DNA of 64,000 nucleotides from CAINVV01 sp038323575 (GCA_038323575.1 JBBQHB010000001.1:1-64000); one strand, 5' to 3'; shown: positions 52,808 to 61,594, counted from the first letter of the stretch. Translations and numbers: made by a program. Notes: generated from the letters alone by a model not told the origin.

Positions 52808-54937
52808 TCATCCTAGTGTTATCACAATATTTTGTCCCCGCCTCATCGGATCGCCGGCCCGCAATGACTGCGATTTTACTTTCCCAAATCCCCGGAGCGA
52901 AACCCTCAGACCCGATTTTTCAAGCAGGTAAACGGCATCAGTTACCCCCATCCCTTTCACGTTGGGGATCATTCCTGGTTTAAACTCCCTGTTTACCAAG
53001 GCTACACCGTCTTCTTCCCTGTTGGCTTCTACCCATTCTGATTTGTAAAAGCTCCAGCCATTCATGATATCCAGATCATTCAGTACCTTGGCGATATCTT
53101 TTTTCCGTCCCGCTACAAAACCGGGATAATCTTCTGCCACTTTGGTGCCGGAATGTTCAAAATCATCGTTCAAACCAAGCTCATAAGCGTATACATAATC
53201 AGCAATCTGGCGGAAAACCGGTCCGGCAACGGTCGCGCCGTAATAGTCACCCAACGGGTTATTAATAACGACAATACATGAATATTTGGGTTGATCTGCC
53301 GGGAAATAGCCCGCGAAGGAGGCCTGGTAAACCTTGCGGCCATTCCTATTGTAACCCTCGTTTTTATTCGCAACCTGGGCAGTGCCGGTTTTCCCTGCGA
53401 TCTTATAAGTCGGAGATTTTAAGGCCATACCCGTGCCATGTTCAATTACACCCTCCAGCATGGAGTGCGCTTTCCGGAGTGTCTTGCTTGAGCAAATCGA
53501 ATATTTGATCGTATGCGTCCCAAAGCTCCTGCGGATTTCGCCATTCTCCTTAACCGCCTTTACCAGCCGCGGCTGCATCATGCAACCGTCATTGGCCACC
53601 GCATTGTAGAAAGTAAGTATCTGGAGAGGAGTCAGTTTAAGCTCGTAACCGAAAGAAATCTGGGTCAGACTAACGCCCGACCATGTTTTGTCGCCCGGCC
53701 GGTTGATGTAGGGGGCACCTTCGCCGCTGATACCGACTTTAAGCGGAATGTCAAGTCCAAAATCATGTATCCTGTTGAAAAAGGCCCTCTCCTGACCGGT
53801 ATAGGACTGCGTAATCAGTTTGGCTACGCCAACATTGGAGGATATTTCAAAAACGCGTTTGGCTGTGATCTTCCCGTAACTCTTCTTCTTGTAATCCGAA
53901 TCTGTCACTTTCCATCCTTTGTTCGACCATAATCCATCGCCGGTATCCACTATGGTAGATGTGTCTATCCTGCCGTCCTCCATGGCTGCCATTAAAGAGG
54001 CAAGTTTAAAAGTAGAACCCGGCTCAGAACAGCCGGCACTTCCCAGTGCGTAGTTCTGGTACCCCTGGACCAGTTCGCCTCCGCTGTTTCTTCCAAAATT
54101 TGAGATTGCCTTAATGTCGCCTGTCTTAACCTCCATGAGAATCGCTGTTCCATATTTTGCCCTGGTTTTCTCGAGCATCTTGCGAAGTGAGTAAGAGACC
54201 TGATCCTGCAGTTTAACATCCAATGTTGTGACAAGATCCCATCCATCTGTAGGTTCTTCCAGGCGAACTTCCATGGTCCGGCCCGAAATGTTCACCTTTT
54301 GTGCCAAACCATCCTCTCCTCTCAGTTCTCTTTCAAATGACTCTTCAAGACCGAAGGCGCCGATCTGTGTCGGCACCCCTTCCCAGACACCCTCCTTCAT
54401 TTTGCCCAGGGTCCTGCTTTCGAGGTTGCCAAGCGGATAGATCCGCTCATAATCCTGCTCAACGATCAGTCCGCCTTTGAATTGACCGTTTTTGAAAATC
54501 GGAAATTTCCTGATTTTCAGCAGTTCGTCATAGTCAACTTTGTGCGAAGAGATCAGATAATAGCGATCCCCTCTGCGGTATGCTTCACTCAGGGCGCGCC
54601 GGTAGCCGGATGCCGGTTTATCCCGAAAGAACCTGGAAAGCATCAGTGCAAGGGAGTCGACGTCGCGAGCAAAATAGGTCTTCAGCTGAGGGACACCAAG
54701 GTCCATTCTCAGGCTGTAATGCGGGATAGAAGCGGCAATCGGACTCCCGTCAGAGGCAAAAATGGTTCCGCGCCGTGCCTGCACCGGCACCTCTACCACC
54801 TCGAACAGCTTGCTTTTCTCGCTCCATTTCGGCGAGAACTGGATCTTCACCAACAGGACAAGTATGCATACAGCTATCAGGAGGATCCCAAAATAGACCA
54901 CCTTCAACCGTTGCAATATGCCTTGTTTAACCTCCAT
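52808..54937 (-). CDS. ftsI: septal transpeptidase FtsI/PBP3-like with C-terminal PASTA domain
   Basis: A 709-residue class B penicillin-binding protein. An N-terminal anchor (VYFGILLIAVCILVLLV) leads to a dimerisation domain (ARRGTIFASDGSPIAASIPHY). The transpeptidase has SxxK in EPGSTFKLASL, SxN in ISSNVGVAKL and KTG in AGKTGTAQVAN. The last 60 residues are one PASTA-like module (GMIPNVKGMGVTDAVYLLEK). It overlaps ftsL by one base. It crosslinks septal peptidoglycan with FtsW. Confidence 0.95.
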   Translation of the reverse strand: MEVKQGILQRLKVVYFGILLIAVCILVLLVKIQFSPKWSEKSKLFEVVEVPVQARRGTIFASDGSPIAASIPHYSLRMDLGVPQLKTYFARDVDSLALMLSRFFRDKPASGYRRALSEAYRRGDRYYLISSHKVDYDELLKIRKFPIFKNGQFKGGLIVEQDYERIYPLGNLESRTLGKMKEGVWEGVPTQIGAFGLEESFERELRGEDGLAQKVNISGRTMEVRLEEPTDGWDLVTTLDVKLQDQVSYSLRKMLEKTRAKYGTAILMEVKTGDIKAISNFGRNSGGELVQGYQNYALGSAGCSEPGSTFKLASLMAAMEDGRIDTSTIVDTGDGLWSNKGWKVTDSDYKKKSYGKITAKRVFEISSNVGVAKLITQSYTGQERAFFNRIHDFGLDIPLKVGISGEGAPYINRPGDKTWSGVSLTQISFGYELKLTPLQILTFYNAVANDGCMMQPRLVKAVKENGEIRRSFGTHTIKYSICSSKTLRKAHSMLEGVIEHGTGMALKSPTYKIAGKTGTAQVANKNEGYNRNGRKVYQASFAGYFPADQPKYSCIVVINNPLGDYYGATVAGPVFRQIADYVYAYELGLNDDFEHSGTKVAEDYPGFVAGRKKDIAKVLNDLDIMNGWSFYKSEWVEANREEDGVALVNREFKPGMIPNVKGMGVTDAVYLLEKSGLRVSLRGFGKVKSQSLRAGDPMRRGQNIVITLG

Positions 54938-55281
54938 TATCTTATTTTTTCCACATATATTCTCCTGGGCGGCTCTGTGCCAGGCTCTAGTCCCAGGTTG
55001 CTTTTTTTAATGCGGTCGAGTATCTCAGACGGCCGTGTCAGTTTGATAACATCAGCTGCCACGGCAATGGAATGTGCCCTCAGCTCTTTTACATCCCGCT
55101 CCAGGTTGTCGACTTCGCGCAAGACTTTGGCCGTTTTGTAACGAACCGAAATATTGGCCAGCAACATCAAAAAAATGACGAACAACAAAAGTTTGTTCCG
55201 CATAAACAGCTCACTTTCGAAGAACCGGCCATTCAGCAGTTCGGCAATCGTAAACCTGTTATTTTTCTTCGCCTCTGCCAT
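54937..55281 (-). CDS. ftsL: FtsL-like divisome protein
   Basis: A 114-residue bitopic protein. A basic N-terminus, one transmembrane helix (LLLFVIFLMLLANISV), a short coiled coil (AKVLREVDNLERDVKELRAH) and a conserved ITRPSEI-like segment, here KLTRPSEILDRI. Size, topology and place between rsmH and ftsI identify it as the Bacteroidota FtsL-type protein. Sequence similarity to E. coli FtsL is low, as usual. It overlaps both neighbours by one base. Confidence 0.88.
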   Translation of the reverse strand: MAEAKKNNRFTIAELLNGRFFESELFMRNKLLLFVIFLMLLANISVRYKTAKVLREVDNLERDVKELRAHSIAVAADVIKLTRPSEILDRIKKSNLGLEPGTEPPRRIYVEKIR

Positions 55282-56183
55282 TATCCGGTCTTTTGGGCAA
55301 TACGTAACTTAGCGCTCCTGGCCCTGGGATTCAAGCCGGTCTCACGATCCCCCGGCACAATAACCTTCCGCGTGATGACCTCCAACGGCAGATGATAATG
55401 GCCAAAGAAATCCTGCTCTGTCTTGCCGTCTATGCGGCCTGAACGCATAAAATTTTTCACCATCCTGTCTTCGAGTGAGTGGTAAGAAATCACCACCAAC
55501 CGGCCTCCGGGTTTCAGTACCTCGAGTGCGCTTACCAGGAAAGCCTCCAGGGCATCCATTTCACCATTGACTTCAATGCGCAGCGCCTGAAAAACCTGTG
55601 CGAGGTATTTTTTTTCGATTTTTGCAGGTACGCAGCGGCTGATGACATTTAAAAACTGCGGGATAGTGACAATTTTCTGTAAACTCCTGGCCTGTTCAAT
55701 CGTTTGGGATAGATTCCGCCAGTTTTGGATCTCGCCGTATTCCCTGAATATTACCCCCAGTTTCGCTGCATCGCACTCGTTGATCACTTGCGCGGCATCT
55801 TTTTCGGCCAATTGATTCATGCGCATGTCCAGTTTTCCTTCGAAACGGAAGGAGAAACCGCGGTCGGGCTGGTCAAAATCGTGCGAAGAGACACCAAGGT
55901 CAGCCAGAATCCCGTCAACTTTTGCGATACCGTGGAAACGCAGGAAATTTTTAAGGAATTTGAAGTTGTGGTTGACAAAGATCAACCGTTCATCGTCGAT
56001 CAGATTTTGTAAGGCATCCTCATCCTGGTCGAAGGCGACAAGCTTCCCCCCCTGCAGCCTTTCGAGGATGCGGCGCGAATGTCCCCCTCCCCCGTAAGTA
56101 ACATCTACGTAGATGCCGTTGGGTTGCAGGTTCAGTCCGTCAATGCTCTCTTCCAGCAAGACCGGTATGTGATACTCACTCAT
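55281..56183 (-). CDS. rsmH: 16S rRNA (cytosine1402-N4)-methyltransferase RsmH (MraW)
   Basis: A 300-residue SAM enzyme that methylates N4 of C1402, the same base modified by RsmI encoded earlier in the window. Motifs: HIPVLLEESIDGL, the SAM loop DVTYGGGGHSRRIL, ILADLGVSSHDFDQPDRGFSF and QALRIEVNGEMDALEAFL, then VVISYHSLEDRMVKNFM. It follows mraZ by 18 bases. Confidence 0.96.
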   Translation of the reverse strand: MSEYHIPVLLEESIDGLNLQPNGIYVDVTYGGGGHSRRILERLQGGKLVAFDQDEDALQNLIDDERLIFVNHNFKFLKNFLRFHGIAKVDGILADLGVSSHDFDQPDRGFSFRFEGKLDMRMNQLAEKDAAQVINECDAAKLGVIFREYGEIQNWRNLSQTIEQARSLQKIVTIPQFLNVISRCVPAKIEKKYLAQVFQALRIEVNGEMDALEAFLVSALEVLKPGGRLVVISYHSLEDRMVKNFMRSGRIDGKTEQDFFGHYHLPLEVITRKVIVPGDRETGLNPRARSAKLRIAQKTG

Positions 56184-56201
56184 GCGACGAATGTTATTTT
56201 A

Positions 56202-56663
56202 TTAAAAATTATCCATCGGACCACCAAGCAGTTCTCTGTACAACCTGGTGTAATCTTCATCGCTAAGTCTTGATGCCTGGTGCAGGGAAGGTTCCCACAA
56301 CCTCATCCGCATTCCCTGGCCGGTAAATATTGCCTCTTTGGTAATACCTGCATATTGAAGCATCTCGTCAGGAATGTTCAAACGACCATTCTCGGCCATC
56401 GTCACCGTTGCGATTTCTTCGTAATATCTTGATAGAATTTGGCTGTGAACAGGATTATCAGGATTCAAACGATTCCTGAATCTTTCTACCTTTGTCTGCC
56501 AGGTAGCATAAGGATAAATGTTCAAACAGGTGTCATTAATGTCTTTTTCGACGACAAACACAGGTTCAAGCGCATCACCCAACTCCTTTTTAAAAGGAGC
56601 CGGAAGAACGATACGCCCTTTACCGTCAACGGTTGCATTGTATTTGTTCGAAAACGAGACCAT
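56202..56663 (-). CDS. mraZ: MraZ transcriptional regulator of the dcw cluster
   Basis: A 153-residue protein with two SpoVT/AbrB-like half-domains. The first has NKYNATVDGKGRIVLPAPFK (about 5-55), the second VTMAENGRLNIPDEMLQYAG (about 85-135). MraZ represses its own promoter in other bacteria by binding tandem boxes there; the classic TGGG boxes were not seen here. It is the first gene of the dcw operon, behind the promoter at 56691. Confidence 0.94.
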   Translation of the reverse strand: MVSFSNKYNATVDGKGRIVLPAPFKKELGDALEPVFVVEKDINDTCLNIYPYATWQTKVERFRNRLNPDNPVHSQILSRYYEEIATVTMAENGRLNIPDEMLQYAGITKEAIFTGQGMRMRLWEPSLHQASRLSDEDYTRLYRELLGGPMDNF

Positions 56664-56690
56664 CTGTACCTAACTTAATTGGATAGAATG

Positions 56691-56722
56691 TAAAGGTATA
56701 CATTATTCCACATCGTGACAAT
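56691..56722 (-). promoter_or_regulatory. probable promoter of the dcw cluster
   Basis: On the minus strand ATTG and TACCTTTA are 20 bases apart. The -7 box has one mismatch (A for the last G). It lies 28 bases ahead of the mraZ start. Confidence 0.4.
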
Positions 56723-56753
56723 ACATGACACTTTATTACACTTAACTATTTCT

Positions 56754-56815
56754 CAACAGGTTGTTAACAATTTTGCTCATTCAAAAGCAAATTATTGTTG
56801 ATAACTTGTTGATAA
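56754..56815. repeat. imperfect inverted repeat with TTATCAACA boxes upstream of mraZ
   Basis: CAACAGGTTGTTAACAATTT at the left is mirrored, with mismatches, by GCAAATTATTGTTG and ATAACTTGTTG at the right. Two exact TGTTGATAA copies (56796-56804 and 56807-56815) lie 11 bases apart, one base off the DnaA-box consensus. Apart from this, the mraZ promoter and the GAAAAAT repeat, the 338 bases between mraZ and glsA show no feature. Confidence 0.5.
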
Positions 56816-56880
56816 ACCTGAATGATTTTTTTGAGAATCAGGGAGATAGAAAGTTGAGAATGGGGTAACTTCACTTAAAG

Positions 56881-56910
56881 TGAAAAATGAAAAATGAAAA
56901 ATGAAAAATT
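56881..56910. repeat. TGAAAAA tandem repeat
   Basis: Four units of TGAAAAA in tandem, about 90 bases upstream of glsA. No coding content. Confidence 0.85.
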
Positions 56911-57001
56911 ACACCTATCTTGCTGATATATTTATATTTAAGAAATTCAATTTCGTAAAATCGATTTTTCCGATAACTGTTTCCTCCATTTTTCACTTCC
57001 T

Positions 57002-57808
57002 ATGAATCCAATAGTTTTAAAAGATCTTGTCTCCGAAAAGAACAGCCGGCTGGCCAAACGGATCCCCGGATTCGTATACGGCTGGATGAACAGGCTGCTG
57101 CATATCCGCGAGCTCAACGAAATCATCTTCAAGTACGGCGATAAAAAAGGGATCGATTTTGTTACCTCAAGCCTCGATTATTTTGACGTCAGTTTCGACT
57201 TTCAGGGAACTGAAAACCTGCCGAAAGAGGGGCGATACATTATTGCTTCCAACCACCCTCTGGGAGGATTCGACGGCCTGATCCTGCTAAACGGGATCAC
57301 CAGGTACCTGGGCCCGTCGCTCTTCCTGGTCAGGGATGAACTGACCAAAATCCCACAGCTGAAAGATGTGTTTATCCCGATCAATAAATATGGGTTTCAG
57401 CGGAATTCCATCAACCTCATCAATGCCGCCTACGAATCGAATAGTCAGATCCTCATTTTCCCCTCCGGTCTGGCTTCCCGGAAAAAGCGCGGCATCATAT
57501 CCGACCTGGAATGGCACAAACATTTTATTCAGAAATCTGTTGAGCACAAACGGGATGTCATCCCCGTCTTTATGGGCGGACGGAACTCGGCCTTTTTCTA
57601 TTGGTTGTCTAATTTCAGGCAGTTCATCGGCATAAAATTCAACATCGAAATGTTCCTGCTCCCCGACGAGATGTTCAAACAACGCGGCAGAAATTTCACC
57701 ATTACCTTCGGGAAACCAATACCATGGCAAACTTTCGACCATTCCAAAACTCCCGCAAAGTGGGCGAAAGAGGTGAAGAAGGCTGTGTACGGACTTCCGG
57801 GTAAGTGA
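57002..57808 (+). CDS. glsA: GlsA-like O-acyltransferase (PlsC fold)
   Basis: A 268-residue acyltransferase. The catalytic His-Asp motif is IIASNHPLGGFDGL, followed by LFLVRDELTKIP and a substrate-binding ILIFPSGLASR segment. This PlsC-like form matches the O-acyltransferase that completes glycine lipids (or related N-acyl amino acid lipids) in Bacteroides. The acetyltransferase-like gene downstream is the expected first enzyme of the path, which supports the assignment. A general lysophospholipid acyltransferase role cannot be excluded. The stop is followed within a few bases by a GACGGGAA array. Confidence 0.78.
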   Translation: MNPIVLKDLVSEKNSRLAKRIPGFVYGWMNRLLHIRELNEIIFKYGDKKGIDFVTSSLDYFDVSFDFQGTENLPKEGRYIIASNHPLGGFDGLILLNGITRYLGPSLFLVRDELTKIPQLKDVFIPINKYGFQRNSINLINAAYESNSQILIFPSGLASRKKRGIISDLEWHKHFIQKSVEHKRDVIPVFMGGRNSAFFYWLSNFRQFIGIKFNIEMFLLPDEMFKQRGRNFTITFGKPIPWQTFDHSKTPAKWAKEVKKAVYGLPGK

Positions 57809-57810
57809 AT

Positions 57811-57876
57811 GGACGACGGGAAGACGGGAAGACGGGACGACGGGAAGACTGGAAGGCTGGAAGGCGGGAAGGCGGG
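57811..57876. repeat. GACGGGAA tandem array after glsA
   Basis: Units GACGACGGGAA, GACGGGAA and GGAAGGCGGGAA run for about 65 bases, starting three bases after the stop codon. They resemble the coding repeat at 13010-13196. Confidence 0.88.
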
Positions 57877-57884
57877 TCACTGCG

Positions 57885-58041
57885 AAATCTGTGGTTTGAA
57901 CTTTTATTTGTGTGAATTTGTGGTTCGGATTTTATTTGTGTGAATTTGTGAAATTTGTGGTGCAGGTATTATTCTGTGTAATCTGCGTAATCTGTGGTTT
58001 GGTATTTTATTTGTGTGAATTTGTGAAATTTGTGGTGCAGG
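57885..58041. repeat. inverted copies of the ACCACAGATTACGC family
   Basis: Blocks AATCTGTGGTTTGAA, TTATTTGTGTGAATTTGTG and AAATTTGTGGTGCAGG repeat two to three times. They are the reverse complement of the family at 18054 and 29116. They fill most of the gap between glsA and glsB. Confidence 0.87.
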
Positions 58042-58058
58042 ATCGAAGCAATTATTGC

Positions 58059-58066
58059 TATTTTTG
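58059..58066 (+). promoter_or_regulatory. -7 box of a probable glsB promoter
   Basis: TATTTTTG matches consensus and ends 26 bases before the glsB ATG. No TTTG lies at the proper distance, so only the -7 element is supported. glsB may thus be transcribed separately from glsA. Confidence 0.35.
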
Positions 58067-58092
58067 ACCCGTACTAATTACTTGTTTTTACG

Positions 58093-59064
58093 ATGAAGGA
58101 GATAATTCCTCCCGTTTCAAGGGAGTTACTGGAAGCAGAACTTACCCCTGAAAAATTTCAAAGAAAGACGAATAAGGCTGATAATGAGATCTATATTCTC
58201 ACACATCATGATTCTCCCAATCTGATGCGTGAGATCGGTCGGCTCCGGGAAATGACTTTCAGGTCTGCCGGAGGTGGTATCGGGGAAGCGTTGGATCTTG
58301 ATCAGTACGATCTGTCAGAAACCCATCCTTACCAACAACTGATCGTATGGGATCCCGCCAACAAGGAGATTTTGGGCGGTTACAGGTTTATCCACTGCGG
58401 CAAACCTGGGATGGATTGCGAAGGCGAAGTCCCGCTTGCTACTGCTCACCTGTTCAATTTTTCCGACAATTTTATACAGGAATATCTTCCTTATGTCATT
58501 GAGCTTGGCCGCTCTTTCGTTCAACCCGATTACCAGTCGTCCAAAGCCGGGTCAAAAGCCCTCTTTGCACTCGACAACCTTTGGGACGGACTGGGAGCGC
58601 TGATGATTGACTATCCGGATGTCAAGTATTTTTTCGGAAAAGTAACGATGTACACCCATTACAACACCGAGGCAAGGAACCTGATCCTCTATTTTTTTAG
58701 TAAGTTTTTCTCAGATCCCGACCAGTTGGTTTGGGCCAAAAAGCCGATGTCCGTTCACTACGATCCGGATAAAATGAATGCGCTTTTTGAAGGTAAAAAT
58801 TACGATGAAGCTTACAAACTCTTGTCTGCAGAAGTCAGAAAACTTGGAGAAAACATTCCGCCGCTTATCAACGCATACATGAACCTGACCCCCAATATGC
58901 GCACCTTCGGAACGGCTATCAGTGATGAATTCGGGGATGTGGAAGAGACAGGTATCCTGTTAAGTATTGAAGACATGTACGACATCAAGATTGACCGTCA
59001 TGTATCATCCTATCTCGAAGAGCTTGTCGAAAAACAGGATAATCCAAAGATGCGTTTTCAGTAA
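58093..59064 (+). CDS. glsB: GlsB-like N-acyltransferase (OlsB/GNAT type)
   Basis: A 323-residue GNAT-fold acyltransferase of the hemolysin/OlsB group, expected to N-acylate glycine (or another amino acid) with a 3-hydroxy fatty acid. Visible parts are LMREIGRLREMTFRSAGGG, then the acyl-donor region IVWDPANKEILGGYRFIHCG. VIELGRSFVQPDYQSSKAGS is typical of this family. In Bacteroides thetaiotaomicron the gls genes lie together, as here. Its stop overlaps the converging purF end by seven bases. Confidence 0.8.
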   Translation: MKEIIPPVSRELLEAELTPEKFQRKTNKADNEIYILTHHDSPNLMREIGRLREMTFRSAGGGIGEALDLDQYDLSETHPYQQLIVWDPANKEILGGYRFIHCGKPGMDCEGEVPLATAHLFNFSDNFIQEYLPYVIELGRSFVQPDYQSSKAGSKALFALDNLWDGLGALMIDYPDVKYFFGKVTMYTHYNTEARNLILYFFSKFFSDPDQLVWAKKPMSVHYDPDKMNALFEGKNYDEAYKLLSAEVRKLGENIPPLINAYMNLTPNMRTFGTAISDEFGDVEETGILLSIEDMYDIKIDRHVSSYLEELVEKQDNPKMRFQ

Positions 59065-60959
59065 GCCCTGCCGTCAATTCCCTCAATATAGTTGATAAAG
59101 GAGGTATTAACAACCTTATTACCACCCGGGGTCGGATAATTACCGGTGAAATACCAGTCGCCCAAATCATTCGGACAAGCCAGGTGCAGATTTTCGACAG
59201 ATTGGTAGACAATCTCTACTTCCGACTGACAATCTGCAGGTTTCAGCAATTGTGCGATCTTCCCTGAAATATCCTCATCCGTAAAACGCCGGTAAATCTC
59301 CTTCACATAATTGACCATCTCTTCTTTAGGCAAATTTTGCTGCTCCTTGCATTTGCGGTATACCTCATCAATGACACCAGACATTCCCTTCTCCCTCAAC
59401 AGCACAATGGCAGCCTCAAACGCTACAAATTTGCCAAGTATGGCCATGTCTATTCCATAGCAATCGGGGTACCGGATCTGTGGAGCAGATGATACAATGA
59501 TGATTTTCTTTGGTTTAAGCCTGTCGAGACTCTTCAGGATGCTTTGTTTCAGGGTGGTTCCCCTGACAATCGAATCATCAATCACAACCAGGGTATCTTT
59601 CTGGTTTTCAACCACACCATAAGTAACATCATATACATGGCTGACAAGGTCGTCGCGGCTGCTGTCGTCTGCGATAAAAGTGCGCATTTTCACATCTTTG
59701 ACCGCAATTTTTTCCATCCGGGGCTGGACAGAGATGATCTCTGCAATTTTATCCTCCGTCATTTTATCACCCAGGGCATGGATTTTTGTTTTTTTCCAAT
59801 TCAGGAGATCGGCACGAATGCCCTCCATCATACCAAGGAATGCCGTTTCAGCTGTATTCGGAATAAAAGAAAAGACGGTATTCTTCAGATCGTTGTTGAT
59901 GGTTCTCATAATGACGGGCGCCAACAGATATCCCAGTTTCTTCCGCTCTTTGTAGATATCCCGGTCCGAACCGCGGGAAAAATAAATCCGCTCGAATGAG
60001 CAGGAACTTCTTTTCTGGGGTACGCGAACAAGTTCTTCTTTAACAGATCCATCCATTTTCACGATCAACGCATGACCGGGTTGTATTTCGGATACACTGT
60101 TCCAGCCCACATTCATGACCGTCTGAATGACAGGCCTTTCAGAGGCGACTACAACAATTTCATCGTCATAATAATAATAAGCCGGTCTGATACCCCATGG
60201 ATCACGCACCACAAAAGCATCCCCATGACCAATAATCCCGCCGATGGTGTATCCGCCATCCCAGTCACGGCTTGCCCGTTCGAGGATTTTGCGGATGTCA
60301 ATATTTTTTTCTATCAAATGGGAAATATCGGCATTGGCAAAGCCATCATTCTTGTATTGCCTGAAAAGAATCTCGTTTTCCTCATCGAGGAAATGTCCCA
60401 CCTTTTCCAGGATCGTAACGGTATCGTTAAATCCCTTCGGAAACTGGCCCAACCCGACAAGGAGGTTGAAAAGTTCGTCCACATTGGTAAGGTTGAAATT
60501 ACCTGCCAGTACCAGGTTCCGCGACCGCCAGTTGTTCTGCCGCATCACGGGATGGGTCGATTCAACACTGTTGCGCCCGTAGGTACCGTATCTCAGGTGC
60601 CCGAGGTAAAGTTCACCGGCAAACGGAAGATTATCCTTGGCCCAGGTCGGATCATGAACAGCCTGCGGGAAATGCTGCCCGGCGTAATTGAATTCTTTGA
60701 AGATTTTTGCGAAAACGTCGCGGATGGGATTCGGATCGATGGAGCGGTGGCGGAAAATGTACTCCCGTCCCGGCGACATGTTGACTTTCACCCCTACAGC
60801 CCCGGCACCATCCTGGCCCCGGTTGTGCTGCTTTTCCATCATCAGGTAGAGCTTGTTGACGCCGTATTGCCAGGTTCCGTATTTCAAACGGTAGTATTCC
60901 AGCGGCTTACGAAGCCTGATCAGTGCAATTCCGCATTCGTGCTTTATTTGGTCGCTCAT
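59058..60959 (-). CDS. purF: amidophosphoribosyltransferase (PurF), long Bacteroidota form
   Basis: A 633-residue enzyme for the first step of purine synthesis. The Ntn glutaminase should mature at the Cys in MSDQIKHECGIALIR, after removal of eight residues. Glutaminase marks are EKQHNRGQDGAG and LYLGHLRYGTYG. The phosphoribosyltransferase domain has the PRPP loop LVVIDDSIVRGTTLKQSI. The body is longer than classical PurF (about 480), as in Bacteroides. The SPOR gene lies three bases ahead, so the two are co-transcribed. Confidence 0.92.
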   Translation of the reverse strand: MSDQIKHECGIALIRLRKPLEYYRLKYGTWQYGVNKLYLMMEKQHNRGQDGAGAVGVKVNMSPGREYIFRHRSIDPNPIRDVFAKIFKEFNYAGQHFPQAVHDPTWAKDNLPFAGELYLGHLRYGTYGRNSVESTHPVMRQNNWRSRNLVLAGNFNLTNVDELFNLLVGLGQFPKGFNDTVTILEKVGHFLDEENEILFRQYKNDGFANADISHLIEKNIDIRKILERASRDWDGGYTIGGIIGHGDAFVVRDPWGIRPAYYYYDDEIVVVASERPVIQTVMNVGWNSVSEIQPGHALIVKMDGSVKEELVRVPQKRSSCSFERIYFSRGSDRDIYKERKKLGYLLAPVIMRTINNDLKNTVFSFIPNTAETAFLGMMEGIRADLLNWKKTKIHALGDKMTEDKIAEIISVQPRMEKIAVKDVKMRTFIADDSSRDDLVSHVYDVTYGVVENQKDTLVVIDDSIVRGTTLKQSILKSLDRLKPKKIIIVSSAPQIRYPDCYGIDMAILGKFVAFEAAIVLLREKGMSGVIDEVYRKCKEQQNLPKEEMVNYVKEIYRRFTDEDISGKIAQLLKPADCQSEVEIVYQSVENLHLACPNDLGDWYFTGNYPTPGGNKVVNTSFINYIEGIDGRAY

Positions 60960-60962
60960 CAG

Positions 60963-61451
60963 TTATTTAATTTCTCCTTGGACTGCCGGAACCGGAAAGG
61001 CAATTTCATCGGAAACGATAAATGCATTCGTGAAACCGGCAGTTAAACTCTTTAATACTTTCAATGCATCACTTTTTGTCCGGAAATCTCCGGCCCTCAC
61101 GATAAAATCGGGTGATTTGAATATCAGGTAGACTTTGGAATCCGGATAAATGGCGTTGAAATCAGCCCTCACTTTTTCAGCATGTGCCCTGGCCTGCACC
61201 CCTGATCCAAAATAAAGCTGAAGCCGGTATCCCGGGAAGGTTCCGGCTTTTCTGTTTTGATCATATTGCTGCCTGAGCAGATCGGAAATTTCACCGCTTT
61301 GCTCCACATTCAAACGCTGCCAGATGAAGGATCCGTCTGTGACTGCAGGTGGCGGGGCAACCGGTCTGGCCGTTTGTGCCATCACAGGTAAACTGAATAA
61401 AACCAGGGATATCCAGAGCAAAAGGCTTGTCTTCCGCCGAAACATAGTCAT
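60963..61451 (-). CDS. periplasmic SPOR-domain protein
   Basis: A 162-residue exported protein (signal peptide FRRKTSLLLWISLVLFSLP, cut near VMAQ). The C-terminal 75 residues are a SPOR domain (GYRLQLYFGSGVQARAHAEKV, then IYPDSKVYLIFKSPDFIVRAGDF). SPOR domains bind peptidoglycan lacking stem peptides at division sites. The first of two nearby ATGs was chosen; starting two codons later is equally possible. The link to purF is only positional. Confidence 0.87.
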   Translation of the reverse strand: MTMFRRKTSLLLWISLVLFSLPVMAQTARPVAPPPAVTDGSFIWQRLNVEQSGEISDLLRQQYDQNRKAGTFPGYRLQLYFGSGVQARAHAEKVRADFNAIYPDSKVYLIFKSPDFIVRAGDFRTKSDALKVLKSLTAGFTNAFIVSDEIAFPVPAVQGEIK

Positions 61452-61572
61452 ATCACGGATATTTTGCTGCAAAGATAAGGAAAAAGAGATGGGGAAAAAC
61501 GCTTTTTGATATCCCTCTTGGATTTTTCAAGTTATTATTCTTCGTGAGAATGAATAAAATGGATTCCATTTG

Positions 61573-61594
61573 ATGTACTTTTATGGTACATTTG
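61573..61594 (+). promoter_or_regulatory. vapBC-type promoter overlapped by an operator palindrome
   Basis: TACATTTG (61587-61594) fits the -7 box and lies 12 bases before the antitoxin ATG. An inverted repeat ATGTAC-7-GTACAT (61573-61591) covers it, as expected for antitoxin autorepression. A -33 box is unclear. Confidence 0.5.

Noticed and set aside
56754..56815. Replication origin suggested by TTATCAACA boxes
   Set aside because: Only two near-boxes, no DNA-unwinding element beyond general A+T richness, and no dnaA or dnaN gene nearby.
57287..57880. Minus-strand frame of 197 codons over glsA
   Set aside because: It is antisense to the well-supported acyltransferase and starts inside the GACGGGAA array.
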